From Cognaticolwellia mytili (GTDB lineage: Bacteria > Pseudomonadota > Gammaproteobacteria > Enterobacterales > Alteromonadaceae): DNA of 64,000 nt. Positions 1-9,255 of this stretch are shown in pieces; the first letter of the stretch is position 1; each line of letters starts with the position of its first letter. The notes below the pieces were generated by a model. That model did no database searches. It saw nothing but the letters and a program-made list of their open reading frames with translations, and was not told the DNA's origin. The stretch lies in assembly GCF_002104475.1 (NCBI RefSeq), contig NZ_NBOF01000001.1, positions 248,001 to 312,000 on the forward strand, read 5' to 3'. The translations under genes and the position numbers were made by a program.

Positions 1-2
1 TT

Positions 3-1235
3 TTGACCATTAATAATAATGCAATTTTAAATGCTTGGATACCAAATGTTGATCGCACACCGATTGATGATTGGCGTCATAGTTGGACATTGTCTAACGA
101 TAACAAAGTTGAAGAAGATGTTACTGCTGCTTATGTACAATTAAATATTGATGCTGAAGTATTTGGTATCCCTGTTTCCGGTAATGTTGGTATTCGTGCT
201 ATTGAAACAGAGCAGAAAAGTACCGGTTTAGTGAATGTTGGCGCAGGTAATGGTGACGTCATTACTGATGGCCGCGGTGTAACAAATGACGCATGGATCA
301 ACGATACGCGTGGTATAAAATATCGTGATTATCTACCATCACTAAATTTAAACTTCTCACTTACTGATGAAGATCAATTACGTTTTGCTTTCGCCAAAGT
401 TATGGCTCGCCCTGATCTACCAAAGTTAGCTAACAGTGGTAATTTTTCATTAAATGAAAGAAATGGTGTTAATTTTTTAGATTTTAATAGTGACACTAGT
501 CCAGAACTGAGACCATTTTACGCTGATCAAATTGACATTTCTTATGAGCACTATTTTGCTGACACCGATGGCGCGTTTGTTTTTGCAGTATGGAATAAAG
601 ACGTACAAAGTTTAGTCGTAGATAAAATAGTTAATAATTTTGATTATGCCGCAGCTGGTTATGACTTTGGTACAATTCTAGGAGATAACGGAGCGCCAAT
701 TCAATTTGAAAATGGCACTTTGAAGGTAGCAAGTAATAACCCAGATAGCGGGTATATCCGTGGTGTTGAGATTGCTTATACACAAACATTCTCATTTTTA
801 CCTGGCTTATGGTCTGGTTTGGGCGCAAACGTTAACTTCTCTTATACTGAAAGTGAGATTGAAGTTGAATCTGATGTTCCAGGGTTCGAAGAAGGAACAA
901 AAGGCCCTCTTCCTGGTTTATCTCCACGTGTTTATAGCGCAACGATTTTTTATGATTGGGAAGAAACATTTACGGCGCGAGTAAGTGCACGTCATCGTGC
1001 CGCTTATGTTAGTGAGCAAATTGCTACTGGCAATCCAGAATCTGCATTTTTTGATGATGAAACTATCGTTTCAGCGCAAATGTCTTATCGATTTAGCGAA
1101 AATCTGCAAGGTGTAGTTTCAGTTGATAACTTAACTGATGAACCGAATAGATCTTATTTTGGTGATACCAGCAAAACAGGTACAATTCAGTACTTTGGTC
1201 GAACGATTTACTTTGGTGTAAATTACAGTCTTTAA
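3..1235 (+). CDS. TonB-dependent receptor, C-terminal part (5' end outside window)
   Basis: The frame is open at the left edge, so the gene starts before the window; about 410 codons are visible. The sequence alternates short aromatic-rich strands and charged loops, as in a 22-strand outer-membrane barrel. It has the late receptor features 'YLPSLNLNFSLTDEDQLRFAFAK', 'GYIRGVEIAYTQTF' and a final strand 'GRTIYFGVNYSL' (fragments quoted). The last residue is Leu rather than the usual Phe. The plug and TonB box are not visible. Such receptors import a large ligand across the outer membrane. The halogenase follows 121 bp downstream behind a strong terminator, a common pairing in marine Alteromonadales. 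The ligand cannot be told from this fragment. Confidence 0.9.
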   Translation: MTINNNAILNAWIPNVDRTPIDDWRHSWTLSNDNKVEEDVTAAYVQLNIDAEVFGIPVSGNVGIRAIETEQKSTGLVNVGAGNGDVITDGRGVTNDAWINDTRGIKYRDYLPSLNLNFSLTDEDQLRFAFAKVMARPDLPKLANSGNFSLNERNGVNFLDFNSDTSPELRPFYADQIDISYEHYFADTDGAFVFAVWNKDVQSLVVDKIVNNFDYAAAGYDFGTILGDNGAPIQFENGTLKVASNNPDSGYIRGVEIAYTQTFSFLPGLWSGLGANVNFSYTESEIEVESDVPGFEEGTKGPLPGLSPRVYSATIFYDWEETFTARVSARHRAAYVSEQIATGNPESAFFDDETIVSAQMSYRFSENLQGVVSVDNLTDEPNRSYFGDTSKTGTIQYFGRTIYFGVNYSL

Positions 1236-1249
1236 TCAAGATAGTTAAT

Positions 1250-1280
1250 AAAGTGCAACCTTAGAGTTGCACTTTTTTTT
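1250..1280 (+). terminator. Rho-independent terminator after the TonB receptor
   Basis: A perfect 10-bp stem (AAAGTGCAAC / GTTGCACTTT) with a 6-nt loop runs into eight T residues, 15 nt after the receptor stop. It probably ends the receptor transcript, so the halogenase gene is likely read from its own promoter or by read-through. Confidence 0.9.
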
Positions 1281-1356
1281 CAAAAAATTTAGCTTGATAT
1301 CAACCATGAGTTATCAATTTTCTGATCAGACAAATAGTTTACTAACAGGCAATTGA

Positions 1357-2901
1357 ATGTTTAAAATTATTATTTTAGGCGGTGGTACCGCTGGTTGGAT
1401 GACCGCAAATTTAATGGCTAAGGCATGGCCACAAGATAACATTGAAATTACCTTAATTGAATCTCCAGCTATCGGCGTTATTGGCGTTGGCGAAGGTTCG
1501 ACACCACACTTACAATCATTTTTTAAGAAGATTGCTGTCAGTGAAGAGCAATGGATGCCAGCATGCAATGCGACTTATAAAAATGGTATAAGATTCGAAA
1601 ACTGGTCAACGAAAGTAGGTTTTGAATCCTATTTTCACCCTTTTACCTCATTAATCGACGCTCATACTGCACCAGCTTTTACTTACAATAGTCTTTTTAG
1701 ACGTCGTGGTTACAATGTCGACAGTCACCCTGACCGATTTTTCTTATCAACGGCTTTAGCGGCCAATCAACAGGTACCTATTGGAGATTACAATTTTCCT
1801 TTCGATATCGGATATGGCTATCACTTTGATGCAGTCTTACTAGGACAATTTCTGGCAAAAATAGCCACCAAAAATGGTGTTAACCGTATCCAGGCAACCG
1901 TCGATAGTGTTGAATTGAAAAAAAATAGTGCAGTAGAAAGTGCTATGGAAGATGGCGATATAAAAGCGCTAAGGCTTGATAATGGACAAAACATTACTGG
2001 CGATCTATTTATAGATTGCTCCGGCTTTAAAAGTATCTTATTGCAGGGTGCATTAAAAGTACCGTTTATCAGCTTTGACGATAATTTATTTAATGATAGT
2101 GCAGTAACTATTGCTATACCGAATGATGAATCAGCAACAAGTATCAATTCACAGACTATTTCTACCGCAATGAAATGTGGCTGGGCGTGGGATATTCCAC
2201 TAACAAATCGCACCGGTAATGGCTACGTTTATAGTTCAAAGTATTGCACTAAAGAAGCTGCAGAGCATGAACTTAGAGAAAAATTAGGTGCTAGTAGCGA
2301 AGGTATTCCCGCCAGACATATAGCGATGAAAGTAGGGCGAGTAGAGAAACATTGGTTTAAAAATTGTATCGCCATTGGCTTATCACAAGGCTTTATTGAA
2401 CCACTGGAAGCAACGGCGTTACATTTTGTACAAGAAACCATTGAGCAACTGATCGAAAATTTAACTAAGAATGCTTTTTCTTGCGCAGAGCAAAATTGTT
2501 TTAATGAAAGAATAAATGCTCGGTTTGAAGGCATACGAGACTATATTGTTGCGCATTACCGCTTAAGTTCTCGTGAAGACAGTCAATACTGGCGCGACAA
2601 TAGCGTTAACCCCAACATATCAGACAATCTTAAGCGTATTGTCCAGTCATGGGTTAAAGGCGAGGATCTTAATAAAACGCTAACCACGAGTGATATCGTG
2701 AGCTTTTATCCTCCAATATCATGGCATGCTATTCTAGCTGGTTATGGTGTCTTTCCTCCGCTAGCTAGTCAAAATGATGAAAATTCAAGTGTTCACAAAT
2801 ATGACTTGGCCCATATAGATCAATTTATTGAGCGCAGTCGCAGTAACTTTCAAGATCACTATGCATTCATAAAAACAAGAGAGTGTGCAGATGAAAAATA
2901 A
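1357..2901 (+). CDS. Flavin-dependent tryptophan halogenase-family protein
   Basis: A 514-residue protein of the PrnA/RebH family. These enzymes use FADH2, O2 and halide to form HOCl/HOBr, which reaches the substrate by way of an active-site lysine. The FAD motif GGGTAGW is at residues 8-14. K75 in 'NATYKNGIRF' lines up with the catalytic lysine (PrnA K79). The family motif WxWxIP appears as 'GWAWDIPL'. There is no signal peptide, so it acts in the cytoplasm. The stop codon overlaps the next gene. A flavin reductase partner is not nearby. Homologues beside TonB receptors in marine bacteria mostly have unknown substrates, so free tryptophan should not be assumed. Confidence 0.9.
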   Translation: MFKIIILGGGTAGWMTANLMAKAWPQDNIEITLIESPAIGVIGVGEGSTPHLQSFFKKIAVSEEQWMPACNATYKNGIRFENWSTKVGFESYFHPFTSLIDAHTAPAFTYNSLFRRRGYNVDSHPDRFFLSTALAANQQVPIGDYNFPFDIGYGYHFDAVLLGQFLAKIATKNGVNRIQATVDSVELKKNSAVESAMEDGDIKALRLDNGQNITGDLFIDCSGFKSILLQGALKVPFISFDDNLFNDSAVTIAIPNDESATSINSQTISTAMKCGWAWDIPLTNRTGNGYVYSSKYCTKEAAEHELREKLGASSEGIPARHIAMKVGRVEKHWFKNCIAIGLSQGFIEPLEATALHFVQETIEQLIENLTKNAFSCAEQNCFNERINARFEGIRDYIVAHYRLSSREDSQYWRDNSVNPNISDNLKRIVQSWVKGEDLNKTLTTSDIVSFYPPISWHAILAGYGVFPPLASQNDENSSVHKYDLAHIDQFIERSRSNFQDHYAFIKTRECADEK

Positions 2902-4588
2902 CCATATTAAAAATATCATTACACTTTGTGTATTAAGCGCTTTAACCGCTTGTGGTGGCTCGGGTGGTAAATCTACTACTCAGGTCACGCCAACACCGCC
3001 TCCTGTTGTGGTAACGCCAACTGGCCCGCAAGTCACCGGCGTTTCGGTGATTATAAGCCAAGCAGACGCGATAAATGATAGCAGCCATCAATGTCATGCG
3101 AGCAACAGTAATGAGAGTGGCGTACAATTTTCTGAAGTCTCTCTGCAAGCCGGGATTGATTTTAGTCACCAGCACGTTAACGGTGATGGTATTTTGGGCA
3201 TGTCAGGTGGTGTTGCTTCAGGCGATTTTGACGGTGATGGTTTTGTCGATTTATATACTTTAGGTGGCGATGCTGGAAGTAATCGATTATACAAAAATAA
3301 AGGTGATGGTAGTTTTGAAGATGTTACTGAATTTTCAGAATTGTCATTAACAGCGAAAAGTAGTGGTCCTGCATTCGGTGACTTTAACGGCGATGGCTTA
3401 CTCGATTTATTTGTCGGTAGCGTTGGCGGAGATGACGCTAAATTGTATTTAAATCAAGGTAATGAAAAGTTTTTAGATATTACTGACAGCTCTGGTTTAG
3501 ATTTACCAGGTAATAATTTTACCGGCACTTGGTCTGATTACGATAAAGATGGTGATTTGGACATTTTTATTACCCATTGGACTGATGATAAAAATGAATA
3601 TTATGCTTATTTTTGGCGCAATAATGGTGACTTGACCTTTACTGATGTTAGTTTTGAAGCAGGCATAAATAAACTAGGTCAACAAGACAAAACCTTCACG
3701 CCGTCATTTGCTGATATCGACAACGATGGCTGGCAAGACCTGTTATTAGTTGCTGATAACAGCCAGACTCGAGTTTTTCACAATAATGGCGATGGCTCTT
3801 TTAAAGATATAACCGATCAAAATGTGATCACAGACAATTCAGGCATGGGCTCTGCCATTGGCGATTATGACAATGATGGCGACCTTGATTGGTTTGTTAC
3901 CGCGATTTCTTACAAAGATGGTGTTGAACATTTCGGTTGGTTAACACCGGGTAATCGCTTTTATCAGAATCAAGGCGATGGCAGTTTTATTGATAAAACT
4001 GACGAAACTGGCGTACGTCATGGTTATTGGGGCTGGGCGACTTGCTTTAATGATTTTGATAACGACGGTTTTCTCGACTTGTTCCATGTTAATGGCATGT
4101 TTGGCGACAATATAGACGAGCAATTTGCGACCGATCCATCAAGGTTATTTATGTCTAATGGTGATGGCACGTTTACTGAGTCAGCGGTTGCATCAGGCAT
4201 TGATGATCAAGGCATGGGGCGTGGAATTGTCTGTTTTGATTACGATCGTGATGGTGATCAAGATTTATTTGTTGCCAATTATGGCCAAGCGCCAAAACTT
4301 TATTGTAATCATGGCAACACCAATAACTTCATCAATATAAAATTAATTGAAAAGTCAGCGAACAATCAAGCATTGGGTGCCAGAATTTACCTAAAAACCT
4401 CAACCATGGAACAAATGCGAGAATTACGTTCGGGTAATAATTATACCTCTCAAAATCCAGTTGAGGCGCACTTTGGCTTAGCATCGAATGACGCCATAGA
4501 ACAAGTGCGTATAGTTTGGCCTGATGGTAACGAAACTATTGTAACACAAGTCGATATTAATCAGTTTTTGACAATCGAGCGCAGCTAG
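2891..4588 (+). CDS. CRTAC1-like lipoprotein with VCBS/FG-GAP repeats and ASPIC/UnbV domain
   Basis: The ATG at 2891 is preferred to an in-frame GTG at 2885, because an AAGAGAG ribosome site lies 7 nt upstream; it overlaps the halogenase end by 11 bp, so translation is probably coupled. The 565-residue product starts with a lipoprotein signal (LTAC, Cys21) and a Gly/Pro/Thr linker. It then carries about seven calcium-loop repeats of the DxDxDGxxDLF type (for example DFDGDGFVDLY, DYDNDGDLDWF), which build a beta-propeller. The last ~90 residues match the ASPIC/UnbV domain ('GARIYLKT...RIVWPDGNE'). It is likely on the cell surface or in the periplasm. This family has no settled biochemical role. 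Confidence 0.9.
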   Translation: MKNNHIKNIITLCVLSALTACGGSGGKSTTQVTPTPPPVVVTPTGPQVTGVSVIISQADAINDSSHQCHASNSNESGVQFSEVSLQAGIDFSHQHVNGDGILGMSGGVASGDFDGDGFVDLYTLGGDAGSNRLYKNKGDGSFEDVTEFSELSLTAKSSGPAFGDFNGDGLLDLFVGSVGGDDAKLYLNQGNEKFLDITDSSGLDLPGNNFTGTWSDYDKDGDLDIFITHWTDDKNEYYAYFWRNNGDLTFTDVSFEAGINKLGQQDKTFTPSFADIDNDGWQDLLLVADNSQTRVFHNNGDGSFKDITDQNVITDNSGMGSAIGDYDNDGDLDWFVTAISYKDGVEHFGWLTPGNRFYQNQGDGSFIDKTDETGVRHGYWGWATCFNDFDNDGFLDLFHVNGMFGDNIDEQFATDPSRLFMSNGDGTFTESAVASGIDDQGMGRGIVCFDYDRDGDQDLFVANYGQAPKLYCNHGNTNNFINIKLIEKSANNQALGARIYLKTSTMEQMRELRSGNNYTSQNPVEAHFGLASNDAIEQVRIVWPDGNETIVTQVDINQFLTIERS

Positions 4589-4657
4589 TATTGTGTTATT
4601 GGTGTAAATTTATAACTAGGGGAAACACTAAGAAGTTATTTTTTAGTGTGTTGTATT

Positions 4658-6652
4658 ATGAACAGTACAAAAAATTACTATAAAAAATCGATATTCACCA
4701 CCACACTGACTTCGTTGTTACTCGTCGCATGTGGTGGTGGCAGTGACAGTAAACCGACGGTTGTCCCTGAACCGCCGATTGTTGAGGTAATATTAACGCC
4801 TGAGCGCAGTGGCTACTCGGTTGCACGCCAATGGAATAATGTGCTGCTTGAGGCGATACGAAATGATTATGCAAGACCGACAGTGCATGCACGTAACCTA
4901 TTTCACATCTCTGCTGCTATGTATGACAGCTGGGCAGTATTTGATACCAGCAGCCATCACTATTTGTTTAGCCAAACATTGAATGACTACAGTTGTAATG
5001 CAGAAGGTATCACGATACCTGCTGATACATTACCAGAACAAGAGCGAGCACTAAGTTATGCAAGTTATCGCTTGCTTGAACATCGTTTTCGTTTAGCGCC
5101 AGGCGTAGATACCATTATGGCCTCTGCGAATAAGTTAATGACAGAGCTAGGTTTTGATATTAACGAGGAAAGTCAGGACTATAAACAAGACGGTTCGGCA
5201 GCATTGGGTAATTATATCGCCAATTGTTATATCGAATATGGTCTCCAAGATGGTGCCAATGAACGTCAATTCTACGCAAATCAATACTATCAACCGGTAA
5301 ATCCGCCGTTAGTGTTAAGTAATGAAACCGCGGGTAATCCTGATATTGTTAATCTTAATCGTTGGCAGCCACTGTCAATTGCAGGTTACATTGACCAAGC
5401 AGGTAACCCTGTCGATGAAGCGCCAAGTTTTTTGAGTCCTGAGTGGGGTAATGTTAAGCCTTTCTCTTTATCCGAAAATGACAAAAGCATTTTCTTAAGG
5501 TCGGGTAATGAATACCAAGTCTATCATGATCCTGGTATGCCACCGTTGATAGATAACGAGCTTAGCGAAGAGTATAAATGGGGCTTTGCTACCGTTGCCA
5601 TTTGGTCTGCACACCTAGATCAAACAGATGGGGTTATGTGGGATATATCACCAAAAAACTTAGGTAATATTACCAGCTTGCCAAGCAGTTTCGAAGACTA
5701 CCGCCAGTTTTATCAACAATTTTCTGGTGGTGATACTAGCACTGGTTATACTGTCAATCCCGCCACTAATGAACCTTATCAAGAGCAACTAGTTCCTCGC
5801 GGTGATTATGGCCGTGTTTTAGCTGAATTTTGGGCGGATGGCCCCGATTCAGAAACACCGCCAGGTCACTGGTTTGTTATCCTAAATAGCGTTAGTGATC
5901 ATCCTCAATTGGAAAAACGCTGGCAAGGCGAAGGAGAGACTCTAGGTAACCTTGAATGGGATGTAAAGTCTTATTTTGCGATGGGTGGTACGATGCACGA
6001 TGCAGCAATTTCTGCTTGGAGTATCAAAGGACGCTATGATTACATCCGTCCTGTATCAGCTATTCGAGCAATGGCTGATTTAGGGCAAAGTAGTGATTTA
6101 TTGTTACCGTCTTATCATAAAAATGGCATAACGTTAGTCGACAACTATATTGAATTAGTGAAACAAGGAGATGCATTAGCAGGAGCTAATGGCGAAAATA
6201 TTGACAAAATTAAGCTCTATAGTTGGAAAGGCCCAAGTTATATTGATAACCCTGAAGTGGAACAAGCCGGAGTTGGTTGGATTTTGGCAGAAAATTGGTG
6301 GCCGTATCAACGACCATCATTCGTTACTCCTCCTTTTGCTGGTTATGTTTCTGGGCACTCTACTTATTCTCGAGCAGCCGCAGAATTAATGACTAGAATG
6401 ACAGGAGATGCTTATTTTCCAGGTGGCATGAGTGAGTTTAAAGTAACGGCAAACGAATTCTTGGTTTTTGAACAAGGGCCTAGTGTTGATATGACATTAC
6501 AATGGGCGACATATCGTGATGCGTCTGATCAATGTAGTCTTTCTCGCATTTGGGGCGGAATACATCCCCCTGTAGATGATATTCCCGGTAGGCTCATTGG
6601 CGAAAAAATTGGCAAGAATAGTTTTGAGTTTATTCAAGGTTTTATTGAATAA
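4658..6652 (+). CDS. Vanadium-dependent haloperoxidase / PAP2-family lipoprotein
   Basis: Start taken at ATG 4658, since a GTG four codons earlier has no better ribosome site. The 664-residue product has a lipoprotein signal ending LLVAC-GGGS. The C-terminal third carries the complete PAP2/vanadium chloroperoxidase signature: K457-x6-R464-P465, then S565-G566-H567 (here VSGHS), then S629-R630-x5-H636-x3-D640. In vanadium haloperoxidases these residues bind vanadate and hold the axial histidine; in acid phosphatases they bind phosphate. The length and the large all-helical N-terminal part fit the haloperoxidase branch. Peroxidase activity is inferred from the family, and a phosphatase role is possible. 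It lies 69 bp after the VCBS lipoprotein, probably in the same transcript as the halogenase. Confidence 0.85.
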   Translation: MNSTKNYYKKSIFTTTLTSLLLVACGGGSDSKPTVVPEPPIVEVILTPERSGYSVARQWNNVLLEAIRNDYARPTVHARNLFHISAAMYDSWAVFDTSSHHYLFSQTLNDYSCNAEGITIPADTLPEQERALSYASYRLLEHRFRLAPGVDTIMASANKLMTELGFDINEESQDYKQDGSAALGNYIANCYIEYGLQDGANERQFYANQYYQPVNPPLVLSNETAGNPDIVNLNRWQPLSIAGYIDQAGNPVDEAPSFLSPEWGNVKPFSLSENDKSIFLRSGNEYQVYHDPGMPPLIDNELSEEYKWGFATVAIWSAHLDQTDGVMWDISPKNLGNITSLPSSFEDYRQFYQQFSGGDTSTGYTVNPATNEPYQEQLVPRGDYGRVLAEFWADGPDSETPPGHWFVILNSVSDHPQLEKRWQGEGETLGNLEWDVKSYFAMGGTMHDAAISAWSIKGRYDYIRPVSAIRAMADLGQSSDLLLPSYHKNGITLVDNYIELVKQGDALAGANGENIDKIKLYSWKGPSYIDNPEVEQAGVGWILAENWWPYQRPSFVTPPFAGYVSGHSTYSRAAAELMTRMTGDAYFPGGMSEFKVTANEFLVFEQGPSVDMTLQWATYRDASDQCSLSRIWGGIHPPVDDIPGRLIGEKIGKNSFEFIQGFIE

Positions 6653-6721
6653 TAGTGATTTTTGCAAGCTGGTTGCTCAAAGGGCCGTTTGTAACCAAGT
6701 GTATAGTGAAAAATAAGGTTA

Positions 6722-7642
6722 ATGATGAAAAAAGTATCAATCGGTAACACTAATATTGAATCATCTCGATTCATATACGGTTGTATGCGTATTGCTGGTG
6801 ATAATAGCGCAGAAGATCGTAGTAAAGGTAAGCGTGCAATAATGGCAGCCTTAGAATCTGGTTATAATCACTTTGATCATGCTGATATTTACGGTGGTGG
6901 CACGTGTGAAAGCCTTTTTGGCGAAGTGTTAGCAGAAAGCCCACAGCTACGCGAGAAAATTATTCTTACCTCTAAAGCAGGAATTCGTCCTCGAAATAGT
7001 GATGACGCTTATGCACCAACACGTTATGACTTTAGTCAGCAGTATTTATTAGCAAGTGTTGAAGCTTCCCTTAAACGCTTAAATACCGACTATTTGGATA
7101 TGTTTTTGTTGCACCGTCCAGATTATTTATTCGATGTGCATGATGTCGCTGAAACCTTTGCACTATTAAAAGCTAGTGGTAAAGTTAAGCACTTTGGGGT
7201 GAGTAATTTCAAACCGTCGCAAGTTGAATTACTAAAATCATCGGTTTCAATGCCATTATTGGTTAATCAAGTAGAAATCAATATTCACAATATTGATACT
7301 TTGCTTGATGGAACGTTGGATCAATGCCAGCAATACGGCATAACACCAATTGCTTGGTGTCCTTTAGGTGGTGTTGTTTATTCGGCTTGGGGTAATACGT
7401 TTGCTGTTGAAGATGAACAGCGTATCGAAAGCGAATTAGCGAAGCAAAGTGAAAAGTATGGCTGTGCGCCTTGGCAAGTTATCCTAGCTTGGTTGTTAAA
7501 GCATCCAGCAGGCATCTGTCCAATTATTGGTTCAACAACACCTGAGCGTATTGTGGCGGCTAAATTGGCATTAACGCTAGATTATTCTCGTGAAGATTGG
7601 TATCGCCTGCTAGAAGCAAGAAATGGTCAGCAAGTCCCATAA
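6722..7642 (+). CDS. Aldo/keto reductase (YdhF-like)
   Basis: A 306-residue NADPH-dependent oxidoreductase of the AKR fold. The catalytic tetrad is visible as D52, Y57 (FDHADIYGG), K85 (LTSKAG) and H131 (LLHRPD). The C-terminal cofactor loop 'CPIIGSTTPERI' is present. The closest type I recognise is E. coli YdhF (298 aa). AAGG lies 3 nt before the first of two tandem ATG codons. It follows the haloperoxidase by 69 bp on the same strand and could reduce an aldehyde or ketone made by the cluster, but that link rests only on position. Confidence 0.88.
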   Translation: MMKKVSIGNTNIESSRFIYGCMRIAGDNSAEDRSKGKRAIMAALESGYNHFDHADIYGGGTCESLFGEVLAESPQLREKIILTSKAGIRPRNSDDAYAPTRYDFSQQYLLASVEASLKRLNTDYLDMFLLHRPDYLFDVHDVAETFALLKASGKVKHFGVSNFKPSQVELLKSSVSMPLLVNQVEINIHNIDTLLDGTLDQCQQYGITPIAWCPLGGVVYSAWGNTFAVEDEQRIESELAKQSEKYGCAPWQVILAWLLKHPAGICPIIGSTTPERIVAAKLALTLDYSREDWYRLLEARNGQQVP

Positions 7643-7662
7643 CTAAATCCCCTTTAATCTAT

Positions 7663-7690
7663 AAGGCTGCAGTGAACCTTTTGTAGCCTT
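7663..7690 (+). terminator. Weak terminator-like hairpin after the aldo/keto reductase
   Basis: A 10-bp stem with two G-U pairs (AAGGCTGCAG / TTGTAGCCTT) and an 8-nt loop lies 20 nt after the stop. It is followed only by a mixed TCTCTTC tract, so termination would be weak. The rest of the 278-bp gap before the patatin gene shows nothing I can name. Confidence 0.4.
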
Positions 7691-7920
7691 TCTCTTCACA
7701 AAACTATTAACCTTGCTACATTACTCTTTCAGAAGTTTGCAGCATCTGAATATTAGACATTTAATTAAAAAATACTAAGCTTTCGCATGTAACATTGTCG
7801 ATGAAAGGAGTTATCGCTTGCCATAACGGGGTCATAAATATCCTGAGCATTTTTCAAACGAACGTTAGTCAATGTTTAAGTAAACACTAAAACTACATTT
7901 GTTAAATAAAGGAACTTATT

Positions 7921-8943
7921 ATGCCAAAACTAATTTTATCATTAGATGGAGGAGGGATTCGGGGAGCCGCGACTACGCAATTTCTCTCTAAGGTTGAAGA
8001 ACAATTACAACTTAACGATACAACCATTCGAGACTGTGTTGATTTCTATGCGGGCACAAGCACTGGCAGTATCATTGCCTTAGCACTTGCCACAACCAAT
8101 ATGAAAATGGCTGAGATTAACGAATTATATAATTATGACAATGGTCAGAAAATATTTACTGAAAATAAAGGTTGGTTCGAAATAGACGGCGTGAATGCAC
8201 CTAAATATGAAGGACAAAGTAAAACAGAATTGCTACAAGCTAAGTTTAAAGCAGCAAGAATTGATGATTTACCTAATAATAAACATGTTCTAGCAGTGAC
8301 TTATGCGATAGAGAAGCGCCGACCTATGATTATTAAATCGAGTAAAGCGGATTATCAGTCGCTGTATTCTTATCAAGTGGCTGATGCCTCAAGCGCCGCG
8401 CCAACCTATTTTCCAACTAAAGAGTTAGAGATGCCTCCTGAGATGGATGAGTCATGGCTAATTGACGGTGGTGTTATTGCGAATAACCCCACCATGTGTG
8501 CAATTGCTGAGGCTCGGCGGTGTTGGAAGGAAGAATCAATTAGTGATCTAAGAGTACTATCAATTGGCACTGGTTTTATGACGCGAAAAATTAATGGTCC
8601 AGCATCGAGAGGTTGGGGCGCATTACAATGGATGACGAAAGGGAAAATCCTCGACATTCTCAGTGATGAACGTGTGGTTGCCTATCAAGGGATTACACTG
8701 ATGGATCAAGGGACGTATATCCGAGTCAATGCCAAGCTTTTAGAACAACCAGGCCTACCAAACCCACCTGATGATGCTATGGATGATGTGAGTCGAACCA
8801 ATATTAAAAAATTAAAGGCATTAGGCGATTTTTGGTTTGAACAATACGGTGAAGCGGCGGTTCAGTTGTTATTAGGTGATTATAATGGCCCATCGCTCGA
8901 TCGTATTGACCCTAAAACGGGTAGGCCGATAGAGCATGGTTAA
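7921..8943 (+). CDS. Patatin-like phospholipase
   Basis: A 340-residue single-domain patatin. It has the oxyanion-hole motif DGGGIRG (residues 9-15), the nucleophile elbow GTSTG with S47, and the catalytic-aspartate motif DGG with D182 ('IDGGVIANNPT'). Patatins are Ser-Asp acyl hydrolases of membrane lipids. AAAGGA lies about 9 nt before the ATG. There is no signal peptide and no secretion partner. The length and the DGGGIRG start resemble CapV-type effectors as well as housekeeping lipases. No nucleotide cyclase or other defence gene is adjacent, so a general lipase role is the safer reading. Confidence 0.9.
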   Translation: MPKLILSLDGGGIRGAATTQFLSKVEEQLQLNDTTIRDCVDFYAGTSTGSIIALALATTNMKMAEINELYNYDNGQKIFTENKGWFEIDGVNAPKYEGQSKTELLQAKFKAARIDDLPNNKHVLAVTYAIEKRRPMIIKSSKADYQSLYSYQVADASSAAPTYFPTKELEMPPEMDESWLIDGGVIANNPTMCAIAEARRCWKEESISDLRVLSIGTGFMTRKINGPASRGWGALQWMTKGKILDILSDERVVAYQGITLMDQGTYIRVNAKLLEQPGLPNPPDDAMDDVSRTNIKKLKALGDFWFEQYGEAAVQLLLGDYNGPSLDRIDPKTGRPIEHG

Positions 8944-9255
8944 TAGGTGGCGAAAATGCTGAACGTTCAAATATGTTGTCAGAAGCAGAAGCAATTATGC
9001 CAATCTGTATAATGAAGTGATCGTTCAGCTAGCCTTTGATGAGTGAATTAACCAATTGATTTATTCTTTGCTCATTATGTGCTTTATGTATTGCAGTTGA
9101 GCTTATTTAATTGGGCTGTACAATGGATAAAACGAAAAATGCGCAATGTTAAAAAGCCTAATAGAATGGCATCAGCTATATCTATTGATGTCGGCATTGG
9201 GCTTGTATTTACAAGAGTTTATAAAGTTAAGCTATTAAAAGGAATTACGTAAATT
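8944..9255 (+). other. 312-bp intergenic stretch with a structured segment
   Basis: No supported gene. A discontinuous inverted repeat lies at 9154-9204: arms AAGCCT/GGGCTT, then AATG/CATT, then GCATCA/TGATGT, around an 11-nt loop. It has no T tract. A 37-codon frame at 9139-9252 ends in the VOC gene's ribosome-site region, but nothing supports it as coding. The VOC ribosome site AAAGGAA lies about 15 nt before its ATG. Confidence 0.5.

Noticed and set aside
1821-2534. Long antisense frames (130 and 101 codons) inside the halogenase gene
   Set aside because: They are shadows of the halogenase codons with no ribosome site and no family resemblance.
7921-8943. Patatin protein as a CapV-type effector of a CBASS defence system
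   Set aside because: The DGGGIRG and GTSTG motifs fit many patatins, and no CD-NTase, Cap2/Cap3 or other defence gene lies nearby, so context does not support it.
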